A stretch of DNA of 5,001 nt from Synergistaceae bacterium. GTDB lineage: Bacteria; Synergistota; Synergistia; Synergistales; Synergistaceae. The DNA is taken from positions 1-5,001 of the forward strand of contig JAQVPO010000120.1 of the NCBI GenBank assembly GCA_028702015.1, read 5' to 3'. Positions 1 to 5,001 of the stretch are shown here, piece after piece. The notes beneath the pieces are model-generated. The model had not been told where the DNA came from. It worked only from the letters and a program-made list of their open reading frames with translations, and did no database searches. A program made the position numbers and the translations under genes. Numbering within the stretch: the first letter of the stretch is position 1; every line of letters starts with the position of its first letter.

Positions 1-497
1 GGAACCTCCGCTTTAAAAAGCTGTGTTACACTCATACCCAGCATAGGAAGCAGAGCCAGTGTCAGAACTACTATGCCCATACCTCCCAGCCACTGTGTCT
101 GTGCTCTCCACATAAGGATGCCCCTAGGATTAATTTCTATGTTGGTCAGTACAGTTGCTCCTGTGGTCGTGAAGCCGGACATAGCTTCGAAATAGGCATC
201 TGTGAAGGAGTGCAGATAGCCGCCTATGAGGTATGGCATACAGCCCTGAAGGGAGGCAAAGACCCAGGCCAGTGCCACAGCGGCAAAGGCCTCTCTTGTC
301 CCCATATCCTTCGCCTTCGCCTTGTAACCGATCAAAAAAAGTATCAGGGAAAACAGAGAGCCTGCTGCGATAGAAGCGGCAAAAGCCTTAATATCACTGC
401 TGCCGTCCTTGACTGCCCATCCAAGCGGCATCAGCATGCTCAATGATATCAGAAAGACTATAAAGGCAAGGAATCTTGCAACTATCCTGAACTTCAC
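1..497 (-). CDS. trkH: Trk potassium uptake channel subunit TrkH, N-terminal part
   Basis: TrkH is the inner-membrane, potassium-conducting subunit of the Trk system (TrkH/TrkG/KtrB superfamily). The window holds 165 codons, about a third of a usual TrkH of roughly 480 residues; the rest lies past the left edge. The translation starts MKFRIVARFLAFIVF, with a hydrophobic segment at about residues 4-26, a second at 40-57, and a third at 70-92. The first pore loop follows, with FEAMSGFTTTGATVL at 103-117; T110-T115 (TTTGAT) is the potassium selectivity-filter signature of the first repeat. WLGGMGIVVL at 136-145 is another typical TrkH stretch. The start is GTG at 497-495, which shares GTGA with the trkA stop; a GGGGAA ribosome site lies at 511-506, 8 bases upstream. 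The overlap implies translational coupling with trkA, its regulatory partner. There is no frame break in the visible part. Confidence 0.93.
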   Translation of the reverse strand, partial: MKFRIVARFLAFIVFLISLSMLMPLGWAVKDGSSDIKAFAASIAAGSLFSLILFLIGYKAKAKDMGTREAFAAVALAWVFASLQGCMPYLIGGYLHSFTDAYFEAMSGFTTTGATVLTNIEINPRGILMWRAQTQWLGGMGIVVLTLALLPMLGMSVTQLFKAEV

Positions 498-1867
498 CTT
501 ACTGATTCCCCGAGAACTTCCAGTACCTTCGGCATCGTATCAGCAGAGGCAAAAGCAACGATCTTATCTCCTTCTCTAAGTTCAGTCCTTCCGGTAGGGA
601 TAAGCAGTTCCTGATTTCTTTCGATAAGCCCTATTATTGAACCAGAGGGCATATGAAGATCCATCAGGTTTTTACCCACTGTGGGAGATCCCCCGGAAAG
701 GGTCAGTTCAAGCGCCTCAGAACTTATCTCTTCAAATACTGTAAGCACTCTGGACGAGCCGGGATAGCGCACGTACCTTATAATGACCTGGGCAAGAGTC
801 TGGTTTCTGTTCACAATGGAATCAACTGGAATGTGTTCGGTCATTCCGAGGTAATTTGATCTTTTGACCACAGCGATGCTCTTAGAGACACCTAAAGTCT
901 TGCCGAGGACTGCAAGCATAAGGTTTGTTTCATCCTGGTCAGTTGCAGCTACAAAGCCATCCGCTTTGTCAACACCTTCGGAAACAAGCAGTTCCGAATC
1001 GGCTCCGTCTCCGCATATTACCATCACTTCAGGAAGCTCTGCAGCAATACGTTCACTCTTTGCCCTGTCTTCCTCGACAATGCGGATATCTATCCCGGGC
1101 GTCCTGGTTGCAAGACGCTGCGCAGTCTGAAAACCAATTTTTCCTGCCCCGATTATAAATACTCTCCTGAGTTTTTTCGAAAGAGAGGGCTGGAAGAGAG
1201 ACTCCAGTTCATGGACCTGGTCTCTGTAACACATCGAATAGCATATGTCGCCGGGAAGGAGAACATCTTTGGCTTTGGGGACAAAGCTTTTGCCGTCCCT
1301 TTGTATAGAGACGACCAGTGTTATAAGTTTTGGGTTTTTCTGTCTTACCTCGTATAAGGGCATCTCTTTTATTACTGAATCCTCTGCTATCCTGAAAACA
1401 TATATACCGGCCTTGCCTCCGGCGATCTCAACCGCATGAATAGCTCCTCTTACTTCGAGCAGTTCCTCCATTTCCCTCGCAACAGATCTTTCCGGAGAGA
1501 TAAGCATATCTATTCCCAGATCCTTTGCCCATCCCTCGTTATCGGTGAATTCAAGGCCCACTGCCCTGGCGATGACATGGGGAACGCCCATTTTTTTAGC
1601 TATCCAGCATGCCATTATATTGACTTCGTCTTTATTGGTACAGGCTATCAGAAGAGAGACATCTTCATTTCCTGTTTTTACTCCTGTCTTTTCAAGGACA
1701 CTTGGTCGTGCTCCGTTTCCTCGTACGACCATGACATCAAGGTCGTTCTCGACACGCGCAGCCCTCTCCTCGTCCTCTTCTACAACAATAATATCGTGCC
1801 CGTCAGCAGACAGGTCTTTAGCAACACTGTAACCTACTTCTCCGGCCCCAACCAGAACGATCTTCAA
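494..1867 (-). CDS. trkA: Trk system potassium uptake regulatory subunit TrkA
   Basis: TrkA is the cytoplasmic, nucleotide-binding (RCK/KTN) subunit that assembles on TrkH and gates potassium uptake. At 457 residues it matches the usual full-length, two-repeat form (about 458 in E. coli). Repeat one has a Rossmann motif GAGEVG at 7-12 with the acidic residues E30-E31 at the end of the second strand, which favours NAD(H) over NADP(H). A TrkA_C-like domain follows at about 140-225. Repeat two starts with GAGKIG at 240-245 and acidic E265-E266, then a second TrkA_C-like domain at about 370-455. Both glycine motifs are intact. The start is TTG at 1867-1865: no ATG or GTG exists between it and an in-frame TGA 27 bases upstream, and the protein begins exactly where the first beta strand should (MKIVLVGAGEVG). 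The ribosome site AAGGGCGG at 1882-1875 is moderate, 7 bases away. Its stop overlaps the trkH start. Confidence 0.97.
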   Translation of the reverse strand: MKIVLVGAGEVGYSVAKDLSADGHDIIVVEEDEERAARVENDLDVMVVRGNGARPSVLEKTGVKTGNEDVSLLIACTNKDEVNIMACWIAKKMGVPHVIARAVGLEFTDNEGWAKDLGIDMLISPERSVAREMEELLEVRGAIHAVEIAGGKAGIYVFRIAEDSVIKEMPLYEVRQKNPKLITLVVSIQRDGKSFVPKAKDVLLPGDICYSMCYRDQVHELESLFQPSLSKKLRRVFIIGAGKIGFQTAQRLATRTPGIDIRIVEEDRAKSERIAAELPEVMVICGDGADSELLVSEGVDKADGFVAATDQDETNLMLAVLGKTLGVSKSIAVVKRSNYLGMTEHIPVDSIVNRNQTLAQVIIRYVRYPGSSRVLTVFEEISSEALELTLSGGSPTVGKNLMDLHMPSGSIIGLIERNQELLIPTGRTELREGDKIVAFASADTMPKVLEVLGESVR

Positions 1868-1874
1868 AGCTATT

Positions 1875-1882
1875 CCGCCCTT
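1875..1882 (-). promoter_or_regulatory. Ribosome binding site supporting the TTG start of trkA
   Basis: The minus strand reads AAGGGCGG here, 7 bases before the TTG at 1867-1865. It is a moderate match to the Shine-Dalgarno consensus. It is listed because the start codon is not ATG and this site, with the upstream in-frame stop, decides the start. Confidence 0.5.
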
Positions 1883-1927
1883 CAGGATAAGTCAGTAATC
1901 AGGGAAATGACCCTCTACCGCAGATAT

Positions 1928-1955
1928 CTTATAGCACCATTGATGATAAAAGCAA
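1928..1955 (-). promoter_or_regulatory. Probable sigma-70-type promoter for trkA-trkH
   Basis: Reading the minus strand, a -35 box TTGCTT (1955-1950) is followed after 16 bases by a -10 box TATAAG (1933-1928). The -10 is directly preceded by TGC (1936-1934), forming an extended -10 (TGnTATAAG). Transcription would start near 1921, leaving a leader of about 54 bases before the TTG start of trkA. The promoter lies just after the terminator hairpin of the upstream NSS unit, so trkA-trkH is probably its own transcription unit. This was found by eye only. Confidence 0.5.
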
Positions 1956-2004
1956 GTCATCAGGAGGATCTGCGGACAAATGCTGGATCGGCATCAAAAC
2001 GAGC

Positions 2005-2032
2005 AGAGGCGGCAGGTAGACCCGCCGCCCCT
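2005..2032 (-). terminator. GC-rich hairpin, probable terminator of the NSS unit
   Basis: On the minus strand a 12-base arm AGGGGCGGCGGG is followed by loop TCTA and the complementary arm CCTGCCGCCTCT. Two of the 12 pairs are G-U wobbles in minus-strand RNA; in plus-strand RNA they would be A-C mismatches, so the structure was probably selected in minus-strand RNA. It begins 36 bases after the stop of the small subunit gene. The following tract is poor (GCTCGTTTTG), so termination may be partial or Rho-assisted. Confidence 0.6.
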
Positions 2033-2068
2033 TAAGTATTCGATACTCTTTAAAAAGAATCAGCCAAG

Positions 2069-2173
2069 TTATGCCTTATGCTTTTTCTTTTCAGCTTCCA
2101 TTGTCCTTTTAAGAGCCCACGCAAAGGACCCGAAACCCACTAGTATGCATATTGCCATATTGAGCTGCCACAT
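2069..2173 (-). CDS. metS: MetS-like small subunit of an NSS amino-acid transporter
   Basis: This is a 34-residue protein: MWQLNMAICILVGFGSFAWA followed by LKRTMEAEKKKHKA. Residues 2-21 form one hydrophobic membrane segment; the tail from K22 on is charged and Lys-rich, suggesting a cytoplasmic C-terminus by the positive-inside rule. Size, layout and position directly after an NSS transporter match the methionine/alanine importer small-subunit family, known from MetS of Corynebacterium glutamicum, where MetP needs MetS for uptake. The ATG at 2173-2171 has a perfect AGGAGG (2187-2182) 8 bases upstream, and the NSS stop lies 32 bases upstream, so the two are almost certainly co-transcribed. The symbol reflects family membership; the substrate here is inferred by analogy and could be another amino acid. 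Confidence 0.88.
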   Translation of the reverse strand: MWQLNMAICILVGFGSFAWALKRTMEAEKKKHKA

Positions 2174-2181
2174 ATTTATTT

Positions 2182-2187
2182 CCTCCT
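2182..2187 (-). promoter_or_regulatory. Strong ribosome binding site of the small subunit gene
   Basis: A perfect AGGAGG on the minus strand, 8 bases before the ATG at 2173-2171. It is stronger than the sites of the NSS gene, trkA or trkH. It is the main evidence that this very short frame is translated, perhaps at a higher rate than the transporter. Confidence 0.85.
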
Positions 2188-2205
2188 TTTCCATTCCAGC
2201 CAAGG

Positions 2206-3699
2206 TTAATCGATCTTGTTGGAATGTACAAGTTTCTTTGCCATTGCTCCGTTAAGAGCAAAGAGGATCACGGCAAGAAGAGCCCACTCTACTACCATGG
2301 AACCTGGCGTATAGGCGTATTTCTGCAGCGGCCAGAATTTGAACCATTCCCCTGGATACCAGCTTGCAGCATCCCATACCCACCAGCCCCAAACAAAGGC
2401 AAAAATAGCGGGGAAGAGTTTTATAATTGTCCACATCCATTTGACATGCATGTCTGAGCAGGGTTCGATATCATCTTTCCATAGTTTTTCTACACCGAAT
2501 TTCATAGCAGCGATCGAGTAGAAGAGTCCGACCATGAGAAGCGCTACGCCCCAGACCATGTCCTGGTTTTCAAAGATGCCGTTGTCAAGAGCGGACCAGG
2601 TCCCTACGATGAGGAAGAATGCCGTAACAAAGACTGTTGCCTTCGGACGGCTGAAGCCCATGTCCATCAGGTTGCGGCATCCAAGCTCGACCATGGCGAT
2701 AACAGAGCTCAGTGCTGCTGAGAAAAGCGCTATGAAGAAGAGAACTGCCATAAGGAACCCGCCTGTTGTATGGGCAAAAAGGTTAGTCAGGTTGACGAAG
2801 GTAAGTCCGTTAGCTCCTGATTTCATTACTGCCATAGGATCGGGGGCAAGGGCAAAAACTGCAGGAAGCACGACCATACCGGCGAGCATTGCTGCGACCA
2901 TATCTCCGAATGTCGCGGTAAAGGCGTTGAGCATTATATCTTCGTCCTTAGCTGCATAGACGAAATAGACATGGAACATTCCCCAGCCAGCTCCTGATGA
3001 CCAGGCCGCCTGGGTAAAAGCTGCAAGCCATACCCTTGGGTTCGCAAAGTCAGCTGGTACGATATGGTACATATACTCAAGACCCTTCCAGGCCCCGGGG
3101 AGCATAAGAACGCGTACAAGAAGGATAGCGAGAAGGATAAAGACTGACGGGATCATTATCTTGTTTGCCTTCTCAATTCCGCCCTGGACCCCGCGTGAAA
3201 TGATAGCAGCCGCGATAAGGACAGCAGCCACAAACCACATCCAGGCTTCCGTAGCGGGAGGAGTCATTGCAAAATTCTTCCAGACCTCGGAAGTCAGTTC
3301 TGTACCGCCTGCCTGTACCTGTGTAAGGAAGCCGGTGAATATAAGCGAGAGATATTTCATGACCCAGCCGAGAACAACTACGTAGTAGCAGCCGAGCATA
3401 ACACAGACCATTGCGCACCAGGCGCCTACCCAGGCCCAGTTGTCGCCCAGAAGCACCTTGAAGGCTCCGGCGTTTGCCATACGGGTCTTTTTACCAAAAA
3501 CGGATTCAGCACAGATAAGAGGTACTGCCCAGACGAATAATGCAAGGAAACAGATAAGAATGAACGCGCCACCATTGTTGCCTGCTACTTCACGTGGGAA
3601 ACGCCATATATTTCCCGTACCGACCGCCATGCCAAGAACTGTTGCGATGAGTCCCCAGCGGCTTCCAAACTGATCGCCGCCCTGTTTGATTTCAGCCAT
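2206..3699 (-). CDS. Sodium-dependent NSS-family amino-acid transporter (MetP/LeuT type)
   Basis: This 497-residue inner-membrane symporter of the neurotransmitter:sodium symporter family imports an amino acid with Na+. About 12 membrane segments can be traced, roughly at 14-35, 43-63, 88-118, 151-169, 180-198, 224-249, 258-285, 314-337, 352-368, 380-400, 422-442 and 466-487. The first holds the family hallmark GMAVGTGNIWRFP (23-35), whose A25, N30, G23 and V26 line up with sodium-site positions of LeuT and whose R33 lines up with its outer-gate arginine. Y106 aligns with substrate-contacting Y108 of LeuT; GAG at 236-238 is the unwound part of segment 6; S331-S332 align with Na2-site T354-S355. 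The ATG at 3699-3697 has GAGGT 7 bases upstream. The 34-residue MetS-like gene downstream suggests a MetPS-like methionine/alanine system, but substrate cannot be read from sequence. The region 437-456 is unusually rich in tryptophan (seven). Confidence 0.95.
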   Translation of the reverse strand: MAEIKQGGDQFGSRWGLIATVLGMAVGTGNIWRFPREVAGNNGGAFILICFLALFVWAVPLICAESVFGKKTRMANAGAFKVLLGDNWAWVGAWCAMVCVMLGCYYVVVLGWVMKYLSLIFTGFLTQVQAGGTELTSEVWKNFAMTPPATEAWMWFVAAVLIAAAIISRGVQGGIEKANKIMIPSVFILLAILLVRVLMLPGAWKGLEYMYHIVPADFANPRVWLAAFTQAAWSSGAGWGMFHVYFVYAAKDEDIMLNAFTATFGDMVAAMLAGMVVLPAVFALAPDPMAVMKSGANGLTFVNLTNLFAHTTGGFLMAVLFFIALFSAALSSVIAMVELGCRNLMDMGFSRPKATVFVTAFFLIVGTWSALDNGIFENQDMVWGVALLMVGLFYSIAAMKFGVEKLWKDDIEPCSDMHVKWMWTIIKLFPAIFAFVWGWWVWDAASWYPGEWFKFWPLQKYAYTPGSMVVEWALLAVILFALNGAMAKKLVHSNKID

Positions 3700-3773
3700 A
3701 CGTTTGACCTCGCTTTCTTATCGGTATTTCTGCTTTTTTGGATTAAGGATAAAAAGTAAAAAACGAAAGTGGT

Positions 3774-3779
3774 ATTATA
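3774..3779 (-). promoter_or_regulatory. Candidate -10 box of the NSS transporter promoter
   Basis: A perfect TATAAT on the minus strand. Transcription would begin near 3767, giving a leader of about 68 bases before the NSS start. No good -35 box is present at 16-18 bases: the hexamer at spacing 17 reads AATTTT, while the better TTGTCT (3798-3793) is only 13 bases away. The promoter may therefore be weak or activator-dependent. The surrounding DNA is AT-rich, so a chance match is possible. Confidence 0.4.
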
Positions 3780-3782
3780 CGG

Positions 3783-3796
3783 GTCTGAATACAGAC
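3783..3796. promoter_or_regulatory. Palindrome next to the NSS -10 box, candidate operator
   Basis: GTCTG-AATA-CAGAC is a dyad with perfect 5-base arms and a 4-base centre. It sits 3 bases upstream of the TATAAT on the minus strand, between the expected -35 and -10 positions, where a bound repressor would block RNA polymerase. I do not recognise it as the site of a known regulator. The arms are short, so function is unproven. Confidence 0.3.
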
Positions 3797-4214
3797 AAAA
3801 TTGCCTTATAAACCTCCTTTCTCAGTTACAGCCAATAAATTCCAATATATATACAAAATAGATATTCAGAACCCGACACTCATAGAGCTTATCATATATG
3901 AACTTTATTATCAATAATATAAAAATTAAAAACCTGAGTCTTTTCTAAGGGATGCTCTTCGTGAAATATTTAAATAATTTAATAAAACTAGTTTTTTATA
4001 CTAAAATACAGATATAATATAAAATATTTATTATTTTTTGTTTCAAAACTTTTTAAAAGTACGCATCAATAATTTCACCCTACAATACCATCAAATATTA
4101 TTATTTACACAAAATTTACAGACATACACTTGCTCGATCAAATTTTCCAGAAACTTGCGGAGTTTTTTACGGTTTATATTAATTTGAAGTGAATTTACAG
4201 TGCAGACAGGAAAA

Positions 4215-4255
4215 CCCTACTTGCAAACAAGCAGGTGTTTGCAGAAAAAATAGGG
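4215..4255 (-). terminator. Two-tier hairpin, possible terminator of the unrecognised gene
   Basis: The core is a perfect 8-base inverted repeat, TGCAAACA (4222-4229) and TGTTTGCA (4236-4243), around a 6-base loop. An outer pair CCCTA (4215-4219) and TAGGG (4251-4255) can close the structure, with an uneven internal loop containing six A on the plus strand. In minus-strand RNA the outer arm is followed directly by UUUUCC, as in a weak intrinsic terminator. It lies about 110 bases past the stop of the unrecognised gene, farther than usual, so it could instead belong to a small RNA or a protein-binding site. Confidence 0.4.
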
Positions 4256-4365
4256 CCATTAGAGATAAAAATATTCTTAATACATATTTTATTAAACAAA
4301 AATAAACAAATATCTTTAATTTCAATGACGCACAGATAAATATTCAACAAATAGATATATAACAT

Positions 4366-5001
4366 CTAATTTTTTAATTTTATTTCGGTCTTTTCCTTAA
4401 GGTTTTTTTCTAATTTTATCAGTTCATTTCTTGTATCAGAGTCCATATTTTTCATCATTTCATTACGATAGAGCATACCTATTTCGTTTCTGGAAAGCCC
4501 CGGGTGCGATTCGAGTTCTGTGTATGCACCCACCTTTTTGTCCCGGAAGAATACATCGAAATCGGCAAAACGCTGTCCCATTTCGTTGTATTCCAGTCCC
4601 ATCGCGATTTTCTTTATCTCCTTTACTTCCATCGGGGTAAATATTTTTACCATATATATTGGCACACTCATCAGAGCCATAGCCTGGTCCTTGCCCCATC
4701 TCTCTGCAAGCACTACTCCAATCTGCAGACCCTGGGTAGCCATCCAGAGCCTCTGTCTGTGGAGATCAAAAAATCCGTTCGCATCATAAATTTTTATTTC
4801 GATGTCGTTCCAGTCCGGAGTTCCCAGTGCATCTCCCAGATATTCTATTCCCCGTATACTTAGATACTGTATTATTGCTCCCTTTGACCTGTTATGTATA
4901 AGCAATGCCTTTTCATACATATCACCGGCAGAGATCGCCCTGTTTATGGCCTTTTGTGTGAAATATATGACTGACGATGTTCCAGGTATGTAGTTTCGGA
5001 A
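4366..5001 (-). CDS. Unrecognised protein, C-terminal 211 residues
   Basis: The frame is open without a stop from the right edge to a TAG at 4368-4366, so the gene's start lies outside the window. An internal ATG at 4920-4918 could be mistaken for the start, but it has no ribosome site and the 27 codons before it read as ordinary protein (ending AINRAISAGD). I do not recognise the family. The visible part looks soluble: there is no membrane segment or signal peptide. It contains a mixed alpha/beta-looking stretch (IIQYLSIRGIEYLGDALG at 43-60; DIEIKIYDANGFFDLHRQR at 66-84), a hydrophobic patch GLQIGVVLAERWG at 91-103, an aromatic-acidic segment FADFDVFFRD at 145-154, and a Lys/Glu-rich, probably helical tail at about 177-211. 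No catalytic motif stands out. Its base composition looks somewhat lower in GC than the transporter genes. It is separated from the NSS gene by the long AT-rich gap, so it gives no functional link. Confidence 0.7.
   Translation of the reverse strand, partial: FRNYIPGTSSVIYFTQKAINRAISAGDMYEKALLIHNRSKGAIIQYLSIRGIEYLGDALGTPDWNDIEIKIYDANGFFDLHRQRLWMATQGLQIGVVLAERWGKDQAMALMSVPIYMVKIFTPMEVKEIKKIAMGLEYNEMGQRFADFDVFFRDKKVGAYTELESHPGLSRNEIGMLYRNEMMKNMDSDTRNELIKLEKNLKEKTEIKLKN

Larger units (their letters stand above)
3700..4365. other. AT-rich gene-free stretch between the NSS gene and the unrecognised gene
   Basis: This is about 670 bases with no credible coding frame on either strand. The part from about 3840 to 4130 is especially rich in A and T, with runs such as those around 3960-4045, and contains small AT palindromes (AAAACTAGTTTT at 3984-3995; ACTTTT-T-AAAAGT at 4048-4060). 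A nine-base direct repeat AATTTACAG occurs at 4113-4121 and 4192-4200. The left end carries the NSS leader, promoter candidate and dyad; the right end carries a hairpin at 4215-4255. The composition contrasts clearly with the genes on both sides. It may be regulatory DNA, a decayed gene or an insertion scar; the sequence does not decide. Confidence 0.6.

Noticed and set aside
1436..2035. A 199-codon plus-strand frame
   Set aside because: It lies antisense to trkA and runs into the terminator region. Its translation is rich in Ser, Cys, His and Phe without any motif, and it has no ribosome site; it is a shadow of trkA.
2035..2047. Inverted repeat AGTAT/ATACT between the small subunit gene and the terminator
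   Set aside because: Only five pairs with a three-base loop; too weak to call beside the strong hairpin at 2005-2032.
2534..2959. A 141-codon plus-strand frame
   Set aside because: It is fully antisense to the conserved NSS coding sequence. It has the low-complexity composition expected of a shadow frame and no ribosome site.
3898..3948. A 16-residue plus-strand frame starting at ATG in the AT-rich gap
   Set aside because: It has no ribosome site and consists almost only of Asn, Ile, Lys and Phe, as expected by chance in AT-rich DNA.
4149..4168. A small plus-strand hairpin AAACT/AGTTT followed by T residues, resembling a terminator
   Set aside because: The stem is short and AT-rich, and no plus-strand gene lies upstream for it to terminate.
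3700..4365. A CRISPR array, tRNA or mobile element in the long gene-free stretch
   Set aside because: There are no regularly spaced repeats, no cloverleaf, no terminal inverted repeats and no transposase remnant visible by eye.
4504..4863. A 119-codon plus-strand frame
   Set aside because: It lies antisense to the unrecognised gene, whose minus-strand frame is longer, open to the edge and more protein-like.

Overview
The window is bacterial DNA. Every gene I can support lies on the minus strand, so reading direction runs from position 5001 down to 1. The identifiable content concerns ion and amino-acid transport across the inner membrane: a Trk-type potassium uptake pair (trkA, trkH) and a sodium-coupled NSS (LeuT/MetP-type) transporter with a tiny partner subunit of the MetS family. 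Moderate GC in the genes, frequent ATA and AGA/AGG codons, strong AGGAGG-type ribosome sites, TTG/GTG starts and an NSS plus MetS-like pair would fit an anaerobic amino-acid fermenter such as a member of Synergistota, or a Clostridia-like lineage. This placement is a guess from general impression, not a measured result.

Layout in transcription order: (1) 5001-4366, the 3' part of an unrecognised protein whose start lies beyond the window. (2) 4365-3700, about 670 bases without a gene, strikingly AT-rich, holding one clear hairpin (4215-4255) and, near its left end, the probable NSS promoter with a palindrome next to the -10 box. (3) 3699-2206, the NSS transporter, followed after 32 bases by (4) 2173-2069, a 34-residue single-span protein with a textbook ribosome binding site. 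(5) 2068-1868, an intergenic stretch with a GC-rich hairpin terminator closing the NSS unit and a good promoter for the next unit. (6) 1867-494, trkA, starting at TTG, overlapping by four bases (GTGA) with (7) 497-1, the first third of trkH, which runs off the left edge.

The two transport units appear to be transcribed separately: NSS plus small subunit from a promoter near 3779, and trkA-trkH from a promoter near 1928-1955. Functionally they could be linked only loosely. NSS transporters spend the sodium gradient to import amino acids, and Trk imports potassium, so both act on the cell's cation balance. Nothing in the sequence shows joint control. I found no mobile element, CRISPR array, tRNA or rRNA, and no convincing novel multi-gene system. 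The most worthwhile items are the 34-residue subunit, the unexplained AT-rich gap with its hairpin, and the unrecognised gene.
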